A DNA stretch of 64,000 bases. Source: Nymphaea colorata (Eukaryota > Streptophyta > Magnoliopsida > Nymphaeales > Nymphaeaceae). Positions 35,646-50,589 of this stretch are shown here, piece after piece. Where the stretch lies: positions 18,241,716 through 18,305,715 of the forward strand of contig NC_045144.1 of NCBI RefSeq assembly GCF_008831285.2, in the 5' to 3' direction. The notes beneath the pieces were generated by a model. It was not told the origin of the DNA. It did no database searches and saw only the letters and a program-made list of their open reading frames with translations. A program made the position numbers and the translations under genes. Positions within the stretch are counted from its first letter, which is position 1, and each line of letters opens with the position of its first letter.

Positions 35646-36146
35646 ATCTGCGCTCAAAAGTTATGTAGGATGATCTTTGTTTGAGTTTGATTTGACAAGC
35701 TTTGTCCTTTGAACTACAAAAGGCCCACATGTATTTGTAAGAACTTCTAATATTGCAAAACTGAAATGTAATTAAAAAATCGTTTTTCTCTTTCAAATCA
35801 ATCATATGAATCGCATCTATATTCTTACATTTGATGAAAAGATGCGGCTAAAAAGCCATTGAAATTCAAAAGGGCAGTTGTTGAATGCAAGTCCTTTACC
35901 GGGTCCCAATCAGATCCGGACCAGATCCAAAATCCAGATTAGTCGAAGTGGGACCCATAATCAGACTTTTCTTAATCCTCTTCGTGCCAAGTGGTCTCGA
36001 ACGATGATAGAAGCAGCGGAAATCAAATGAAATCTACAAGAGTGAATCGGCCGATTCAGTGATTCAACCGAGTGAGTCACGAATCCTCAAATGAGCTGAC
36101 TGCAGCTTCGTTTCTATGTCAACTTCCTTTTAGCGACACTCATCCT

Positions 36147-36440
36147 GGTACTAACGGTAAAATTTTAAACTTTTAAGAGGAACCAATACGTAAATGATAA
36201 AAATTATTCAGAAATATTAATATAAAAATACAAATATTTTTTCGGGTCCATGTGAGAAATTACGGAATTACCACACGTAGCCCACTACTACCTTTGCAAT
36301 TTTAAATTTTTAAGAGGCGCTAATATGTAAATGAGAAAAATTATTCAAAAATATGAATATATAAAAAAAAAAATTAAGGTCCGTGTGAACAATTGCGGAA
36401 TTATCACACTTAGTCCACTTCTACCTTTGCTCCGCCTGTA
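36147..36440. repeat. Tandem duplication of about 145 bp within a GGCGGAGCCA-type element
   Basis: Two successive units (about 36159-36300 and 36301-36440) each read from 'attttaaa(c/t)ttttaagagg' to 'cccactactacctttgc' or 'gtccacttctacctttgc'. The end TTTGCTCCGCCTG is the inverted-terminus motif of the dispersed family. Confidence 0.7.
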
Positions 36441-36539
36441 AAATTAAAGCTTACTATAACAAGTGGAACTAAGTCTCTCAACTCAAATGTGAATATTTTT
36501 TCATTTTACACAAGATATAAGAAGATTGAACATGGAGAC

Positions 36540-36725
36540 ATGGTCCTGTGTGGCATGAATGCGACGTGGGAAGGGGAAGTAGGACGGACGGCCGGGAAAG
36601 CAAAGCCGGTGGCCGGCGCAAAGGATGGATGTGGACTGGACATGCAAGACGGCCGAGATTTCTTACGACGAGGTTCGAATCGGCCGGGCTCCGGCATGAG
36701 GGTGGGCCACGGCTCACCCCAGCGC
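36540..36725. other. Isolated GC-rich segment
   Basis: About 185 bases are clearly richer in G and C than the surroundings, with GGCCGG words and overlapping ORFs on both strands, none recognisable. It may be a captured gene fragment or decayed element interior. Confidence 0.35.
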
Positions 36726-37523
36726 TTATTATCTTCAAGGCATGCGTGTGTGCATGATTTTAAGCATACATGATACATCATAATCACGATTACAAGCACG
36801 CTATCAACTCTCTCTGTGTATGTGTGTGTGCACGCTTGTGTGAGAGAGAGAAAGAGTTGTGTATAAAACAAAATATATATTTATGATTATCCTTGCTTTT
36901 AAATCCGACAACCAAATCTTGTATATAATCACACTTAATTCATCATTTTAAAGTTGGGACGTCCACACAAATCCAATAAAATGAAATATTTATTATATTG
37001 TATCTCTCACATACCACGTCATTAAAGAGTAATACGTACCATGGTGACCCGTATGGACCTTTTACACGTTTTTCAAGAAGAGATCCGCCGGTGGTTCTTT
37101 TCTAAAAAATAAATTTGTTTTTAAACCCGAAATTATTAAAAATTGTAATGTAAAAGACAGACGATTTAAAAATTACATAATAATGTTCTCGTAAGGTATA
37201 CCATTGCGAACACAAAATTCACTAGCAAGGTTTTAAAACATATGAACATGGAGAAACTGTATGGTTTAAGTGTGCGCGAAAAGTGAAGAAAATATCACGT
37301 GAATATCTTGACTTATGTTTTTTTTTTTATGATAGTTTAAAATTCTTTCCAGAAGGACTCCAGCAAAGCTTCATAATGCTCATACTATCAGGCCTCAAAG
37401 TACTGCAAACAGTGGTGTATTGTAGGTAAAAGTGTTTACCTTTTTGTATAGCTAATGCTAGGAAGCTTGATTTGTCATATCCGAAGGGATTGCAGATATT
37501 GACTCAAGGGCATAGCGTAATTG

Positions 37524-37949
37524 AGAGGTGTCCAGCCCGAGCTTGCCCAGCTCGAGCTCGACCCGACTCAAAAAACTTGAGCTCAGCTCGAACTCAAGCC
37601 GAGCTCCTTATAGAAAGCTCAAACTCGACTGGACTACACAAAATTGAGCTCAAACTTGACTTGTTTAACTCATTTCACTCGTTAGGCATTAACACGTGTA
37701 AGAATTAACTCGTTTAACTCTTGTAAATGTCAACTCGTGTAACTTGTGAAACCGGTTTTGATAATATTATATAGAGTATCAGTTTGCAAGTCGAGTCGAG
37801 TTTTTGAAACTCGAAGTCGACTGATTTTTGTTTCAAATATCTTTGTAAGCTCAAACTCGCCTCCTTTATAAACTAGTCGAGCACGAGCCGAGTTCTTTCG
37901 AGCGGGTTCAAGTCGAGCCCGAGTTACCTCGGCTCATTGTGCAGCCCTA
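37524..37949. mobile_element. GAGCTCGA-rich element ending in TGTGCAGCCCTA
   Basis: The left end is GAGGTGTCCAGCCCGAGC; the right end in reverse complement is TAGGGCTGCACAATGAGCCG. The interior carries many CGAGCTCGA/TCGAGCC words in both orientations. Same family as 35153-35645, 2.4 kb away. Confidence 0.5.
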
Positions 37950-37984
37950 TCGAATCCCATGGTCTGTGTCACGTTCGGTGGGTT

Positions 37985-38182
37985 ATTTTTTGAGGATGAA
38001 AACAATGGCGTAGCCACATTATGACTAGTGTGGCAATTGCCCACACCAGTCTCTTAAAAAAGTTATTTATTTTTAAATGAGAATCTTAAATATTTATCCT
38101 TATATGTATATAAATGTCCTACCAGATTTGAGTATTTTTAAACAAGTGCCCCTTTAATGGATTTTATGGCTATGCTACTGGC
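37985..38182 (+). mobile_element. GGCGGAGCCA-family element
   Basis: It starts AATGGCGTAGCCACATTATG, contains GTGTGGCAATTGCCCACACC, and ends TATGGCTATGCTACTGGCTG. The termini are inverted with several mismatches. Confidence 0.55.
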
Positions 38183-38524
38183 TGCAAATAGTGGTAAGGA
38201 TGTACTTCAGTTTTACTTAGGCCCTGAAGCAAGGGTATGACTTTGGGTTTTTATGCTGAAAGTAGTATCCCTTAAGCAAACATTTAAAAAGAGTGTTGCA
38301 GATATTGGTGGCGATTGTACATAGATCGTCCTTGTACTTTTGTATACATGTGAGAGGAGAGAGAGATGGAGAGAGAGACAATTGACTCTAGAGGAAAATA
38401 GGAGAGCTGGCAACTTGAAGTAGGCTGATCATGGTTCTTGACATGAGAAGCTCAAGAAAAGAAATAAAGTGGGCCAACAACAGACCATCAAAGAGAGGTC
38501 AAGTCCAAGAAGACCTGTAACAGC

Positions 38525-38563
38525 CTAGGTCTAGGTCTAGGTCTAGGTCTGGGTCTGGGTCTA
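38525..38563 (+). repeat. (TAGGTC)n hexanucleotide repeat
   Basis: About six units of TAGGTC/TGGGTC in tandem, beginning CCTAGGTCTAGGTC. Confidence 0.9.
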
Positions 38564-39437
38564 AGTAGAAGCTTATCTACCAAACAGTTTACCACAGGAC
38601 CATGGAAAAGCTACCCATTTCTGGTGCATCATCAAATGTTTCTCTCTTTCTCTTGATGGGTCTGAAACGGTAATTAATTGGTGCTGAACCAATAAGAAAA
38701 CTCACTGGGAAAAAAGATAACAATGGTGGAAAAAGTTTCGTAGTCTGAAAAGATAGATGAGAGTGACTAGAACATGGAATACATATGCATACAAGAAGCA
38801 CCAACCAAGAAACATGATACCAAATAAGTTCTAACCAAAAAATTCTCCCAAGAAGAGTGATATTGCATTCCTAATTTGGTAGCAGTCATTTAACCGTGAT
38901 CTGCTTTTAGATCCAACATGAATCCCAGCCGATCTGTCGGCTATTGCACTGCAATTACGGTAACATTTTGTATGATTTCATGTTTAATCACCACCGCACA
39001 TCTCGCTTGATGGAGGGCTGAAATGGTTTCACCACTTACATTTTTGTTTTGGGTGTGCGAGATATGCAGCAGAGATTGAATAGAGCTGATCATTGGTTGA
39101 TTGTCTGCAAGATGTCAATGGATCGGATTCATATCAAATATCCACCGATCTACCTCATAAAAGTCAGATGTGGAAAAAAAAAAAGTTAACACCCATTTTT
39201 GAGAAATGACATCCCATTGTAAATATCTTACATGCAATATCATAGCTTTTGAAAATCAGTTCTTAATATATCATAAGGTTCATGGTTGATAAATCGGATG
39301 TGAATTTAAAAGTCCAATTTTAATCGGACTCGGACTGTGAATTTAAAGGTCGGATTTGGATACAACATACAGTAGTAGTTTTCTCCATTTATACATTTGA
39401 TAAATCTGATATGGTAAAGGGAAAGGTTCAAAGATGA

Positions 39438-39620
39438 TCCACCGGTTTTAGAGCCAGAAAATTCTGGGTAAGAGGCACTAGTTATAAAATTTTAAATTTT
39501 TAAGGAGCACTGATGTGTCAGAGAGAAAAATTATCCTGAATTAATATAAAAATAAATATTTTGTATGGGTATGTGTGGGCAGTTGCCTATATAGTGCTCG
39601 CACTTGCCTCCGCCACTGCC
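39438..39620 (+). mobile_element. GGCGGAGCCA-family element
   Basis: It starts CACCGGTTTTAGAGCCAG and ends TTGCCTCCGCCACTGCCTGG, with GTGTGGGCAGTTGCC inside. The AT-rich core resembles the tandem units at 36147-36440. Confidence 0.55.
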
Positions 39621-42600
39621 TGGTGGTCCATTTGGGTACAGTTCTCAACTCCCAACCTCCATCTTGGTTAGTCTCGTGATCAGCCTTACTGCCTTTATGG
39701 CTGCAGCACTTGCTTCTTTTTGCTTCCAAACTGATTTCCTTTCATCTCAAAAAGATAAGATGGAGCTGGCTTTCTGCTTCTTACTGGGATCAACTGCGCC
39801 AGATTTGGGGGGCAGTGTCTTTTGAAGGATCTATATATCTCATAGTGCAGGGAAGATTCAAGAAGAAAAAGTGCAGGTGATTGTTTGTATAAGCAATGTA
39901 TATTGCTCGATAGAAGTTGGTATCTACGGATGTCCCATTTCCTGCCATGGAAGCTGTAGCCAAGTTCTGTTCACCTGGATATCAGGTTAGCTTGAATGCT
40001 TCAAATTGAAGGACAAGAGTTCAATTCCCAGAGTCATGCACATCATTTTTTCTCGCAGCCAAAGCAACGAAAATTACTTTCTTGAGGAGTAGGCAAACCT
40101 TTTACACTGAAGGACAACAAGAAGATAACAGAGTAGATTCTTAATTGACAGGTTCGATGTGTCCAAAAAAGCACTTGGTTGGGTTTCCTTGTCACTGTGA
40201 GTGTACCAAAATCCCTGTAAAAACTTTTCGACATGGAGATCATTGACAACCATAAAAAGAAGGCATAATTCCAAGCATTATGAACTGCCATGGATGATGC
40301 CCATACCAATGGGATATGGGCATGTTAATGCAGCAGACGGTGCATGGAACTGTGGATGCATCTCATTCAATTCATGAAGCAGAAAGATCATACATGTCAA
40401 TTCTCGGATGAGGTGAAAGACCAACATAGCTTTCTCTCTAAACCAATCGATTTTGGTCAATGAGAAATCCATATTCACCCTCAATTGTGATCTTGCTGCA
40501 GTCTGCTGTCAAAATCTTATCATGTCGTCAACAGCAGATGATTTTGATCGCTCGGAATGGATGGCGATTATGCCGAAATTGGGTTAAAACATGTTTTGGC
40601 AGATTACTGAAAGATGTTGATCAGAGGAGCCAAGGCTTAGGTAAAACTTAGGCTAAAGTTGCTCCAATCCAAGCGAAGCTATCAGATGGGCTTCAACCTG
40701 TCCTAGATCAATGTTGACTGAACAAAGGAGCTCCATCCTCGACAGGATTCAAACATAGTCCCAATGGAAATTGGTGCACCAGAAAAATCTATGCCACATG
40801 CTTTTCATATCTAGTTTGGTCCCGAAACTAAAGTGGCTTCATCTGTCATGATCTGGATCTGCATCGGGTCAGCTATACTATGTTCAGTTCCCCTGGATAT
40901 AATTCAGATGGGTTGTTCATGGTCCAAACTATAAACTGAAAGCCCAGAGAGTCATGATGCATCCCTTTCAAGAGTTAGGTTGTTCATTTTCTTAAAAAAT
41001 TCGAGTTTGGATGGATCTGGCTTCTAAGACTTTCTTTATTTTAGGATGGTAGCTGCCAAAGTAGACGCAAGCTGGTCATCTTAACTAGTTTGTCTCATTG
41101 TTGACATGTTCAGTTTAAGATTAAGGGTTATGTGGATAATAAGGCCATACAATAAATATTGAAAGCACGCCCACACCAACACATATGGGCCATGGGATAT
41201 ATAAATTAGACGTGAATATTATATGGACTAATTTATGAGCCGTATGAACAACTTGACTATTGATTTCTTGAAGTACTACGTATGCGTAAAATTACTTCTT
41301 TAAGTTAAAGATAAATGACTTAACTTTTTGAAAAAATAATTTTACATGTCGTACCTTGTGAACCAGTAATTAAGTTAAATGAACAGCTCAACTGTAATCA
41401 GTTCACAAAGTTCTTATATATATATATATATGACTGTATGTATGCACCTCTTAAATTCTTGTTAAAAATATTTTCTACAAAATATGAACATTCTAGTGTG
41501 TTTATAAATACCAATTTAACATAATACATGTTTTAATTGAAGTTGTTTTTATGAAAAATATTGATTAAACTGTTCATATTGTAAGGTTAGTAATTTTTTA
41601 TTGCTATAAAAATATTATTGGACTGAAAATTAGTATACGTTTCTCCTAAAAATATTCTTGAGATCATATCTATAGATCGTTAAAAAAGGTATTTAAACAT
41701 CAAGTTTGAGGCCTCTGCTTTTTGTCCCCATATACGTGTAATAAATCTTAACCTCTCACAATTCATTAAATATGATTTAATAGGAGGCAGGTAGGGACAT
41801 AGATTGAACTGAAGGTCAGGTTGTTAAAATGATAAGAACTTAGAATTCAATTTTTTTTTTCTTTACATATCTACACATATATTATTGGTTGAATTGTTGA
41901 CAAATATGAATTTTGTATGTGCACAAGGACTGCTTGGTAATTCAACTGACTACACTACAGTGTCATGGCAACAGACAAAGGAAAATCAGGTTACCAGAGT
42001 TTCTTTCTTTGTGTGATGTCACAATAGTGAGCAAAAGATGCTTTAAGATGGGACTTGACTTCAGAACCCTAGTAGGGCAGATCTGTAGAGCATCCAGCCG
42101 CTTCAGTTCTTCTGTCAATCAAGGTACTTATGACGAGCTTGTTTATGTGAGGAGGAAAACCAGGATCCCATTAACTATTTATCTTATTTATTGATTGCAA
42201 GATAAGTGGTGCATTTTTTGGTCTATTTTATTCTGTTTGTTGTACCATTAATGCTGAATCCAGAAAAAATGGTATTTACTAATGGAGAATGGAATCTTTA
42301 GATAATATACACAAATATGGCTGCATCAATATCTTGGATATCTTTCTCTCTAAAACGCTGTAATTTACAGAGTACATGAGACCAATAGATCAGTAGAAGA
42401 AAAATGCTAACTTCTTCAACAATTACACAGAGAGATTGAGAGAGGAAGATTCCAAACAGGTCCATAACAGCATCTAGTCTTCTCATGGAACTGTAGACTG
42501 ATGAGAATGGTAAACAGACAAAAAGGGTAGAAGAGGAAAGGATAAAAAGTGAAAGGGTAGCTTATTTAGTGTTCATATTGCTACATTTCCTAGTGTGTTG

Positions 42601-42911
42601 CTAGACAACACTAGTGGACAGGGATTGTTCAGGTGAAGATGCTCCCCTTCATTGAAACTTTTGAGAGCCAAATGCTTTTATTGCCAAGAGGTTTCTCTGA
42701 AGCTGCTGATTGTGGTGATGGAATGTCTCCGCTTATAACTGCGCAAGAAAAAAAAAAGTGACGAGTTAGAACAGTAAAAGAGAGAGAGAGGGAGAGGGAG
42801 AGAGAAAGAGGAAGCGGGAGAATCGTAAAGTCAGATTGTCATATAGCAAATTGATACTGGATTTTTTTACATGGATGTTAAGAATCTGAACCGACCATGT
42901 TCTTAGATGGT
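39621..42911. other. Intergenic DNA downstream of the bHLH gene, no gene supported
   Basis: Open minus-strand stretches at 40043-40484 have no recognisable domain. A B-box-like GAGTTCAATTCCCAG lies at about 40017. Short TA tracts occur near 41416. Bases 42640-42740 read on the minus strand as a possible alternative last exon or 3' UTR of the bHLH gene (acceptor-like GCGCAG at about 42743). A purine-rich run is at 42778-42820. Confidence 0.45.
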
Positions 42912-44425
42912 TCAACTCTGTTGAAAGAAACCCGTTTTCTTGAGAAGCCCTTGTTCATTCAATCTGAGCCACTGGTTCTCTATGATCCATCCAAGGCTGC
43001 CATTTCCCTTTGTCAAGCAGAGAAAGGAAGTTTTTATTAGTTTGCCTATTGTTTTAATGAAAAGTTCAGCAACTGAAAGCCCTTTCTTCAGCTTTTTGTA
43101 CCTGAGACGAGGCATCTTCGCACTGGTCTTGAAGTAAAACAGAGTAATCTGTGCTGTTCAAGATGGATAGTGTGTTTGATAAGTGACACGCAGTAGAATC
43201 AACATCTCTTGAAAATTTTTCAGATTCGGCTGCAAGTGATGAGAAATTTGACTCCTGAAGTGCCGGTAATGGTGCAGGCATGTTCTGTAGTCTCTAAGAT
43301 CACAAGCGAGAAGTAAGTATTAAAAAAATTGTCTTACGAACTCAGAGAGAAAGGGAGGAAAGTTTCCTTGGAAATTGTACCTCTTGTTTGACATTGAAGC
43401 CTTGGAAATCCATGCTGAAACTATAGACCAAGGGATTTAAAGAAGCAAGCTTCATAGACAGAAACTGGCGACGGGCAAAAGTTTATGAATTAGGCATTTA
43501 CTAAGGATTCAGAAACTGTAAAAGGATTTCCCTTGTTAGTGAAGTCTGTAATTAGTTACCTCTACTTGGTTTTGCAATGATTGGACATAGTTTATTATTT
43601 CATCCAACATGAGGGCCTTTCCTGTTACCTGTTCAACAGTTGCATCAGCCAAGAAATTCCAAAAGGGAAAAGAAGAAGAAGTGAAGAAACGCTTTGTTTT
43701 CGGGAAAACCTTGTCGCAACCAGGAACAAGAGTCTGCAACATCTTCATCCTCTCACTTATTTTTTCTCTCCTCACCTTAGGGAAAAACATAGGAGTCAGA
43801 GTCAATTTCCACGAGATTAAGATGCATCACTCATTATCTTCTTTTAATTAAAGATCATTACCCTCTCTGCAAGGCTATGGCTGTCTGTTGCTTGACCCCT
43901 CCTTGCTCTAACATGAATATACCCTTTGTTGGACTCCTCACTTTCCTTGTTTTTTTCTTCCCCTTCTTTTGTTTTGTTGACAGTCTTTGCTTTCTTTGCC
44001 TTCCCATCCTTGGCCTCCTACAAGTTCAAGAGATTTCCACAAATCTTTGCTCAGAAACAAGACACAAACCCTCTATTTTGAGTTGGGTTTCTTGGGTTTT
44101 TCTTTACCTTGCAGGAAACACTGGAGTTCCTTTTCTTACACTCGATGGATTTCTCAGGATCACTTTGGTCATCACCGCCATCGTTGCACCTCTCCTCACT
44201 CTCCACCTCTTCCTTCCGCTGCATACCCTCCATCTCCTTCACAAGCTGGCTCAGGAAGCTGGTGTCATGAGCATCATGATGATTCAGATGGCCTCCATAT
44301 GCATGAGGAACAGGGGAGGGCTCATCCACCATGGCCTCAAAACCAGAGGGCCCAATGCTACCATCCTGGCTCATATCAGACTGGAGGACGAAGTCTAGAA
44401 AAGGGTGGCCCGAAAAGGCTGACAT
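42912..44425 (-). CDS. bHLH transcription factor, bHLH137-like
   Basis: Seven minus-strand exons join in phase 0: 44425-44108, 44017-43862, 43775-43710, 43628-43560, 43464-43381, 43284-43102 and 43007-42912, giving 323 aa. The start [15 protein letters not shown] was chosen over an upstream in-frame ATG at 44512 because that one lies almost at the predicted transcription start. The basic region reads [20 protein letters not shown]; His153, Glu157 and Arg161 form the H-E-R signature of G-box/E-box binders. Helix 1 and loop ([12 protein letters not shown]) and helix 2 ([19 protein letters not shown]) follow, then [11 protein letters not shown]. The [16 protein letters not shown] lead-in and the C-terminal W-x3-EN-x5-LNEQG pattern point to subfamily XII, closest to bHLH137. 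Members dimerise in the nucleus and regulate growth, often in brassinosteroid, gibberellin or light responses. Introns at the ER/VRREK and DK/VTGK positions are conserved in the family. An alternative 3' exon near 42740 is possible. Confidence 0.9.
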
Positions 44426-44548
44426 TGTTGGATAGACTGATTGCAGTTGAGAGAGGGAAAGGGAAAAGGAAGAAGGAGAAAGAAAAGCAATCTCAGTGCC
44501 AAAGGCAATCAAAGAAAGCTGGCTTCAGAGGGGCAGAGCGAAGTGGCC

Positions 44549-44556
44549 TATATATA
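44549..44556 (-). promoter_or_regulatory. TATA box of the bHLH gene
   Basis: The minus strand reads CTTTATATATAGG about 125 bases before the chosen start codon, predicting transcription from about 44520. GA-rich runs and a TCACGTCC motif (44675) lie further upstream. Confidence 0.6.
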
Positions 44557-44699
44557 AAGATGTGGGAGGAAAAGAAGCTGGTTGCTTGCATGCAGAAGAA
44601 AAGGGCTAAAAAAGAAAAAGGAAAAAAAAAAAAAAGTAAGAGAGAGAAACAGAGACGCAGAGATTCATTTTCTCACGTCCCTTTTCTATATATTTGACT

Positions 44700-45671
44700 G
44701 GACATATCAAGAGTCGGTTTTTCCTTGGTGTCTGTGAAGAAAGTTGCGGCTTTTAGGGACAGTAGATCATTAAATAGCCTCATGTACATTCTACATCCCT
44801 TTGTTTTGTTTTTCACAGGGAATTTATTTAAATTAGTATAACTACCCAATTTGATGCCGACACATGTCTTAATAGATTTCTTTAATTAACAAAGTATGGC
44901 ATGATCATTGAGATGATCAGATTAGGATAATCTGTGAATAATTTCGAAGCAGCTTTTGCTGTTGACGTTGGTAGATCTTCCATGGGCACTCTGAAAGATA
45001 ATTACCTTGTGGTGTGGAAGGGGCTAGCCGGGCAATGGACCAGGCACCGGCCCGCTGCCAGTCCATTTAAGGCCGGACGCCGGCCGTCATATCCAGACCT
45101 GCCTTGGCAGCCTGGGCCTAGACATGGGCAGGCACTGGCAGCCGGTGGTCCAGCCCTGCTGTTGTTGGGCAGGATCCTAAGGCGTGGCATGATCCATCAA
45201 TTTGGGAAGGCCGCTGTCACCAGGCCGGAGACTGTTGACAGTTCGGCGCCCATGTCCAACCACCCTTTTGAGTTTTAGATCTGCAAGTTGGAGAGTCTTC
45301 ATGTCTGTGTAACAGTGTAAGATGCGCCACTCCAACGATTGCTTGTCATTTGAAAGTTTGAATTAGCAGATTTTGCGGGATAGAATTTCATCCAAACAGC
45401 CTTCTTTGTCTTCTTCTTAATTAAAAATCTTTTCTTACACTTGCTTGGTGTTTGCTTGCTTGCTTTTCTTCGTTTAAGGAAGGCTGATTGAGATCGGCTT
45501 TATTGAAGCACCATGTTGTTCTCGCTAGATGGCCTGCCCAAGGGAGGAGACAGTTTAAGAGAAGGGAGGCAGGGAGCACAGGCCGCCTGTAACTTGTCAA
45601 AAGTTTTTTGTGGGGTATGTTAGTTGCTGTATGAACCCCACTCTTTAAACAGATAACAACTTGCAAAACCC
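44700..45671. other. Intergenic DNA with a GC-rich inverted segment
   Basis: Bases 45020-45190 are GC-rich. They contain loosely inverted words (GGACCAGGCACCGGCC on the left, GGCAGCCGGTGGTCC on the right), suggesting a decayed MITE of the GTGGGC/GCCGGG type. No gene is supported. Confidence 0.4.
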
Positions 45672-45910
45672 CAAGGGGCTTAGCGTCACTGGTCAGGCTG
45701 TCAGGCATGTAAGAATATTGTTGGCAGTTCAATTCTCATAGGTGTTAAACCTCTACGCCGCAAACAAGAAGGCAACGATGTATTAGTCGATGTGCCTCAT
45801 GGGGCTTCCTTGAGACACCAAAGCATCTCTGGACCTTGAGGCAAGGAACAATTCGACTCTCGCTCAGGTGATAGGATTCTCCTCTTGCTTACCTGAAAAA
45901 CAAATAATAA
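45672..45910 (+). mobile_element. SINE-like element, related to 30034-30253
   Basis: An A-box-like TTAGCGTCACTGGTCAGG and a B-box-like CAGTTCAATTCTCATAGG lie about 35 bases apart, followed by a 150-base body and the end ACCTGAAAAACAAATAATAA. Confidence 0.5.
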
Positions 45911-46331
45911 ATTCCATTATATCCAGTTAAACATCAAATTCACAAAGTTAAGATCCTTGGAGATCTTTGATTGTGTAACCGTTGACATCCTTAGTGATCT
46001 CAAATCACTGCAGATTTCGATCATGTGGTAAAAAAAAGGTAACATTACGGTACATTTAAAATATAACTTTTTTGCCTTTTACCCTTCGCCCCTCCTTTCT
46101 TCCGCATCAAACCTGCTGGAGGACTCCTCCATAAAATTTAATATGACTTTGTGCATGCTCTCCTTAAATTTTTGGCTTTGCAGCTAGGGCTCAAATGAAA
46201 AGCTTGTCTATTTGTAATAAGATTTGAAATCATAGGAAAATCGGTCGCAGAGTGGTTATTGAGATTTTGCTTTGATGAAAAACTACATGTAGCATGATAA
46301 ACATGCACCTCTTAAGTTGGTGAATCTGGCC

Positions 46332-46335
<4 letters not shown>

Positions 46336-46368
<33 letters not shown>
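46336..46368. repeat. (AG)n microsatellite
   Basis: About 16 AG units in AT-rich intergenic DNA. Confidence 0.95.
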
Positions 46369-46372
<4 letters not shown>

Positions 46373-46842
46373 AAGAAGTTCCTTCTCGATCATACCATTA
46401 AAATTCCGCTGAATTTCATGAACGAAGACATTAATACCACATGAATATGTTCTTGTTCCTACATTGGATGACCAAAGTTACAGTAGATGATGAGCCAGAA
46501 ATTTTTAACTGATGGGCACCAAATGCTTCTATTGTCAGGCCTTTAGATCGGTGAGTGAGAGCTAGGGACATTTAATTTAAGAGTTAGGAAGCACCCAATA
46601 TAATTAAGCCTGAGCGTCAGGCCGGCCCGGCCCGATGCCCACCGTTAAATATAATTTGACCAAACCCAAGGTTAAAAATGAGATGGGTTTATCTCAGCAA
46701 CTGTTGCCACATATGCCCACACCTAGCTACTCCATTGTTACCTACCCATATGTTTCGTGAAATTGACCAAGCTCCAGATAAACTCGGGCGAGCATAAGAA
46801 TGTCCTACCATCCAAGTGAGAGCGGAACTGCCTCACTTTCCT

Positions 46843-47202
46843 AGGAAGTGTTTGATATATCTAGAATCATGGAATTTTAAAATCAAAATGCTCATTTTTA
46901 AGAGATTAGAATTATTAAACAATAATGGGTATTTTGTTTCTGAGATTAGGAAACTGAAATTTGGAATTTTGTTTCCATGCAGTTTGAGGATGAGTTATGA
47001 TTCTGGAATTTTCATTCTTGAATCAAAATTCCAAACCATCAAACCCCCCTTATGGTCGGATTTTGATTTAGGGATTTTGATTTTGGAATCAAGGATTAAT
47101 TCTGAATTAAAATTCAGTGTTTGTTTTAATCGTTCACATTTGATCAAAAATAAGGATTTTGATTCTAACATTCATCGGATTCCAGGCCATCAAATGTCCC
47201 TC
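46843..47202. mobile_element. MITE-like element with inverted ends
   Basis: The left end AGGAAGTGTTTGATATATC and the reverse complement of the right end, GAGGGACATTTGATGGCCTG, are imperfect inverted repeats. Inside each lie GGAATTTTAAAATCAAAAT and its counterpart. The 131-codon plus-strand ORF inside is probably spurious. Confidence 0.5.
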
Positions 47203-47277
47203 AATGTTTAGGTTATGAGCAAGGACAATGTTTTAACTTTGTATCATATCCTACTCCATTGACCTAAGCACATAATG

Positions 47278-47350
47278 CCAACGGGATCGAACTAACAACC
47301 AGATTCTCACCAGCGGACAGCCTAACCAACTAGGCTATGCCCCTTGGTCC
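47278..47350 (-). mobile_element. tRNA-derived SINE head
   Basis: On the minus strand the segment GGGGCATAGCCTAGTTGGTT contains a canonical A box (TAGCCTAGTTGG, 47337-47326). About 33 bases on it has a canonical B box (GTTCGATCCC, 47292-47283). The spacing is that of a tRNA gene, but the acceptor stem does not close, so this is a SINE head rather than a tRNA gene. Confidence 0.6.
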
Positions 47351-49921
<2,571 letters not shown>

Positions 49922-50549
49922 CGGGGGGATTTTGAACAAGTGGGGTGTGAGATTTGATAAAAAAAAATTAAGATCCAAATATTTCTTGAATTTAGGCTTG
50001 GATTTCAAGTGATTGAATGAGAACTGAGTCTGAGTCAACAAGGAAGGACATTCCCACCGCAATTACATATAAAAGTCGGATCATGTCAAAGTTAGAGTTG
50101 GATTTAGAAATTCAGCTGGACTTTGAGTCTGAACCTGGAAGACTGCATCAGACTGGATCGGATAAACAATGAATTCGGAATAGGTCAGAACCGCTTAGAT
50201 CCATATATGAGCAAGGAACGTGTTTGACGCTGCTTAAGTAGCATTCTGCTGTGGAAAAGCGGTTTAATTCCCGCTCAGTTCAAAGCCTGCTGAAGAACTT
50301 CTCATGGGTAGAGAGAGAGAGAGAGAGAGAGAGAGGGAGTTGCTCACCACTCATTTCACCTATATTTACTGTTAAAATAGCTATTTTTCACTTGTAATGA
50401 TCTCAATGCATCCTCACCAGTACAAAGGCAAGTCTGCTAACAGCTAACTCAATAAATCGAAATTATTTGTATTGATTTTTTTTTTGCGAAATAATGATAA
50501 TTATTCATTGATAAACTTTTGATTGAAAGCAAGAATACCGACACCTAAA

Positions 50550-50551
<2 letters not shown>

Positions 50552-50589
<38 letters not shown>

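Noticed and set aside
36478-36871. Overlapping ORFs on both strands in the GC-rich island
   Set aside because: Openness follows from high GC content; no motif favours any frame.
40043-40484. Adjacent minus-strand open frames that might be exons
   Set aside because: No consistent splice sites joining them and no recognisable protein.
43877-44697. Large plus-strand open frames of 173 and 236 codons
   Set aside because: They are antisense to the first two exons of the bHLH gene and have no domain of their own.
46816-47211. 131-codon plus-strand frame
   Set aside because: It spans the inverted-repeat element 46843-47202 almost exactly and looks like translated repeat.
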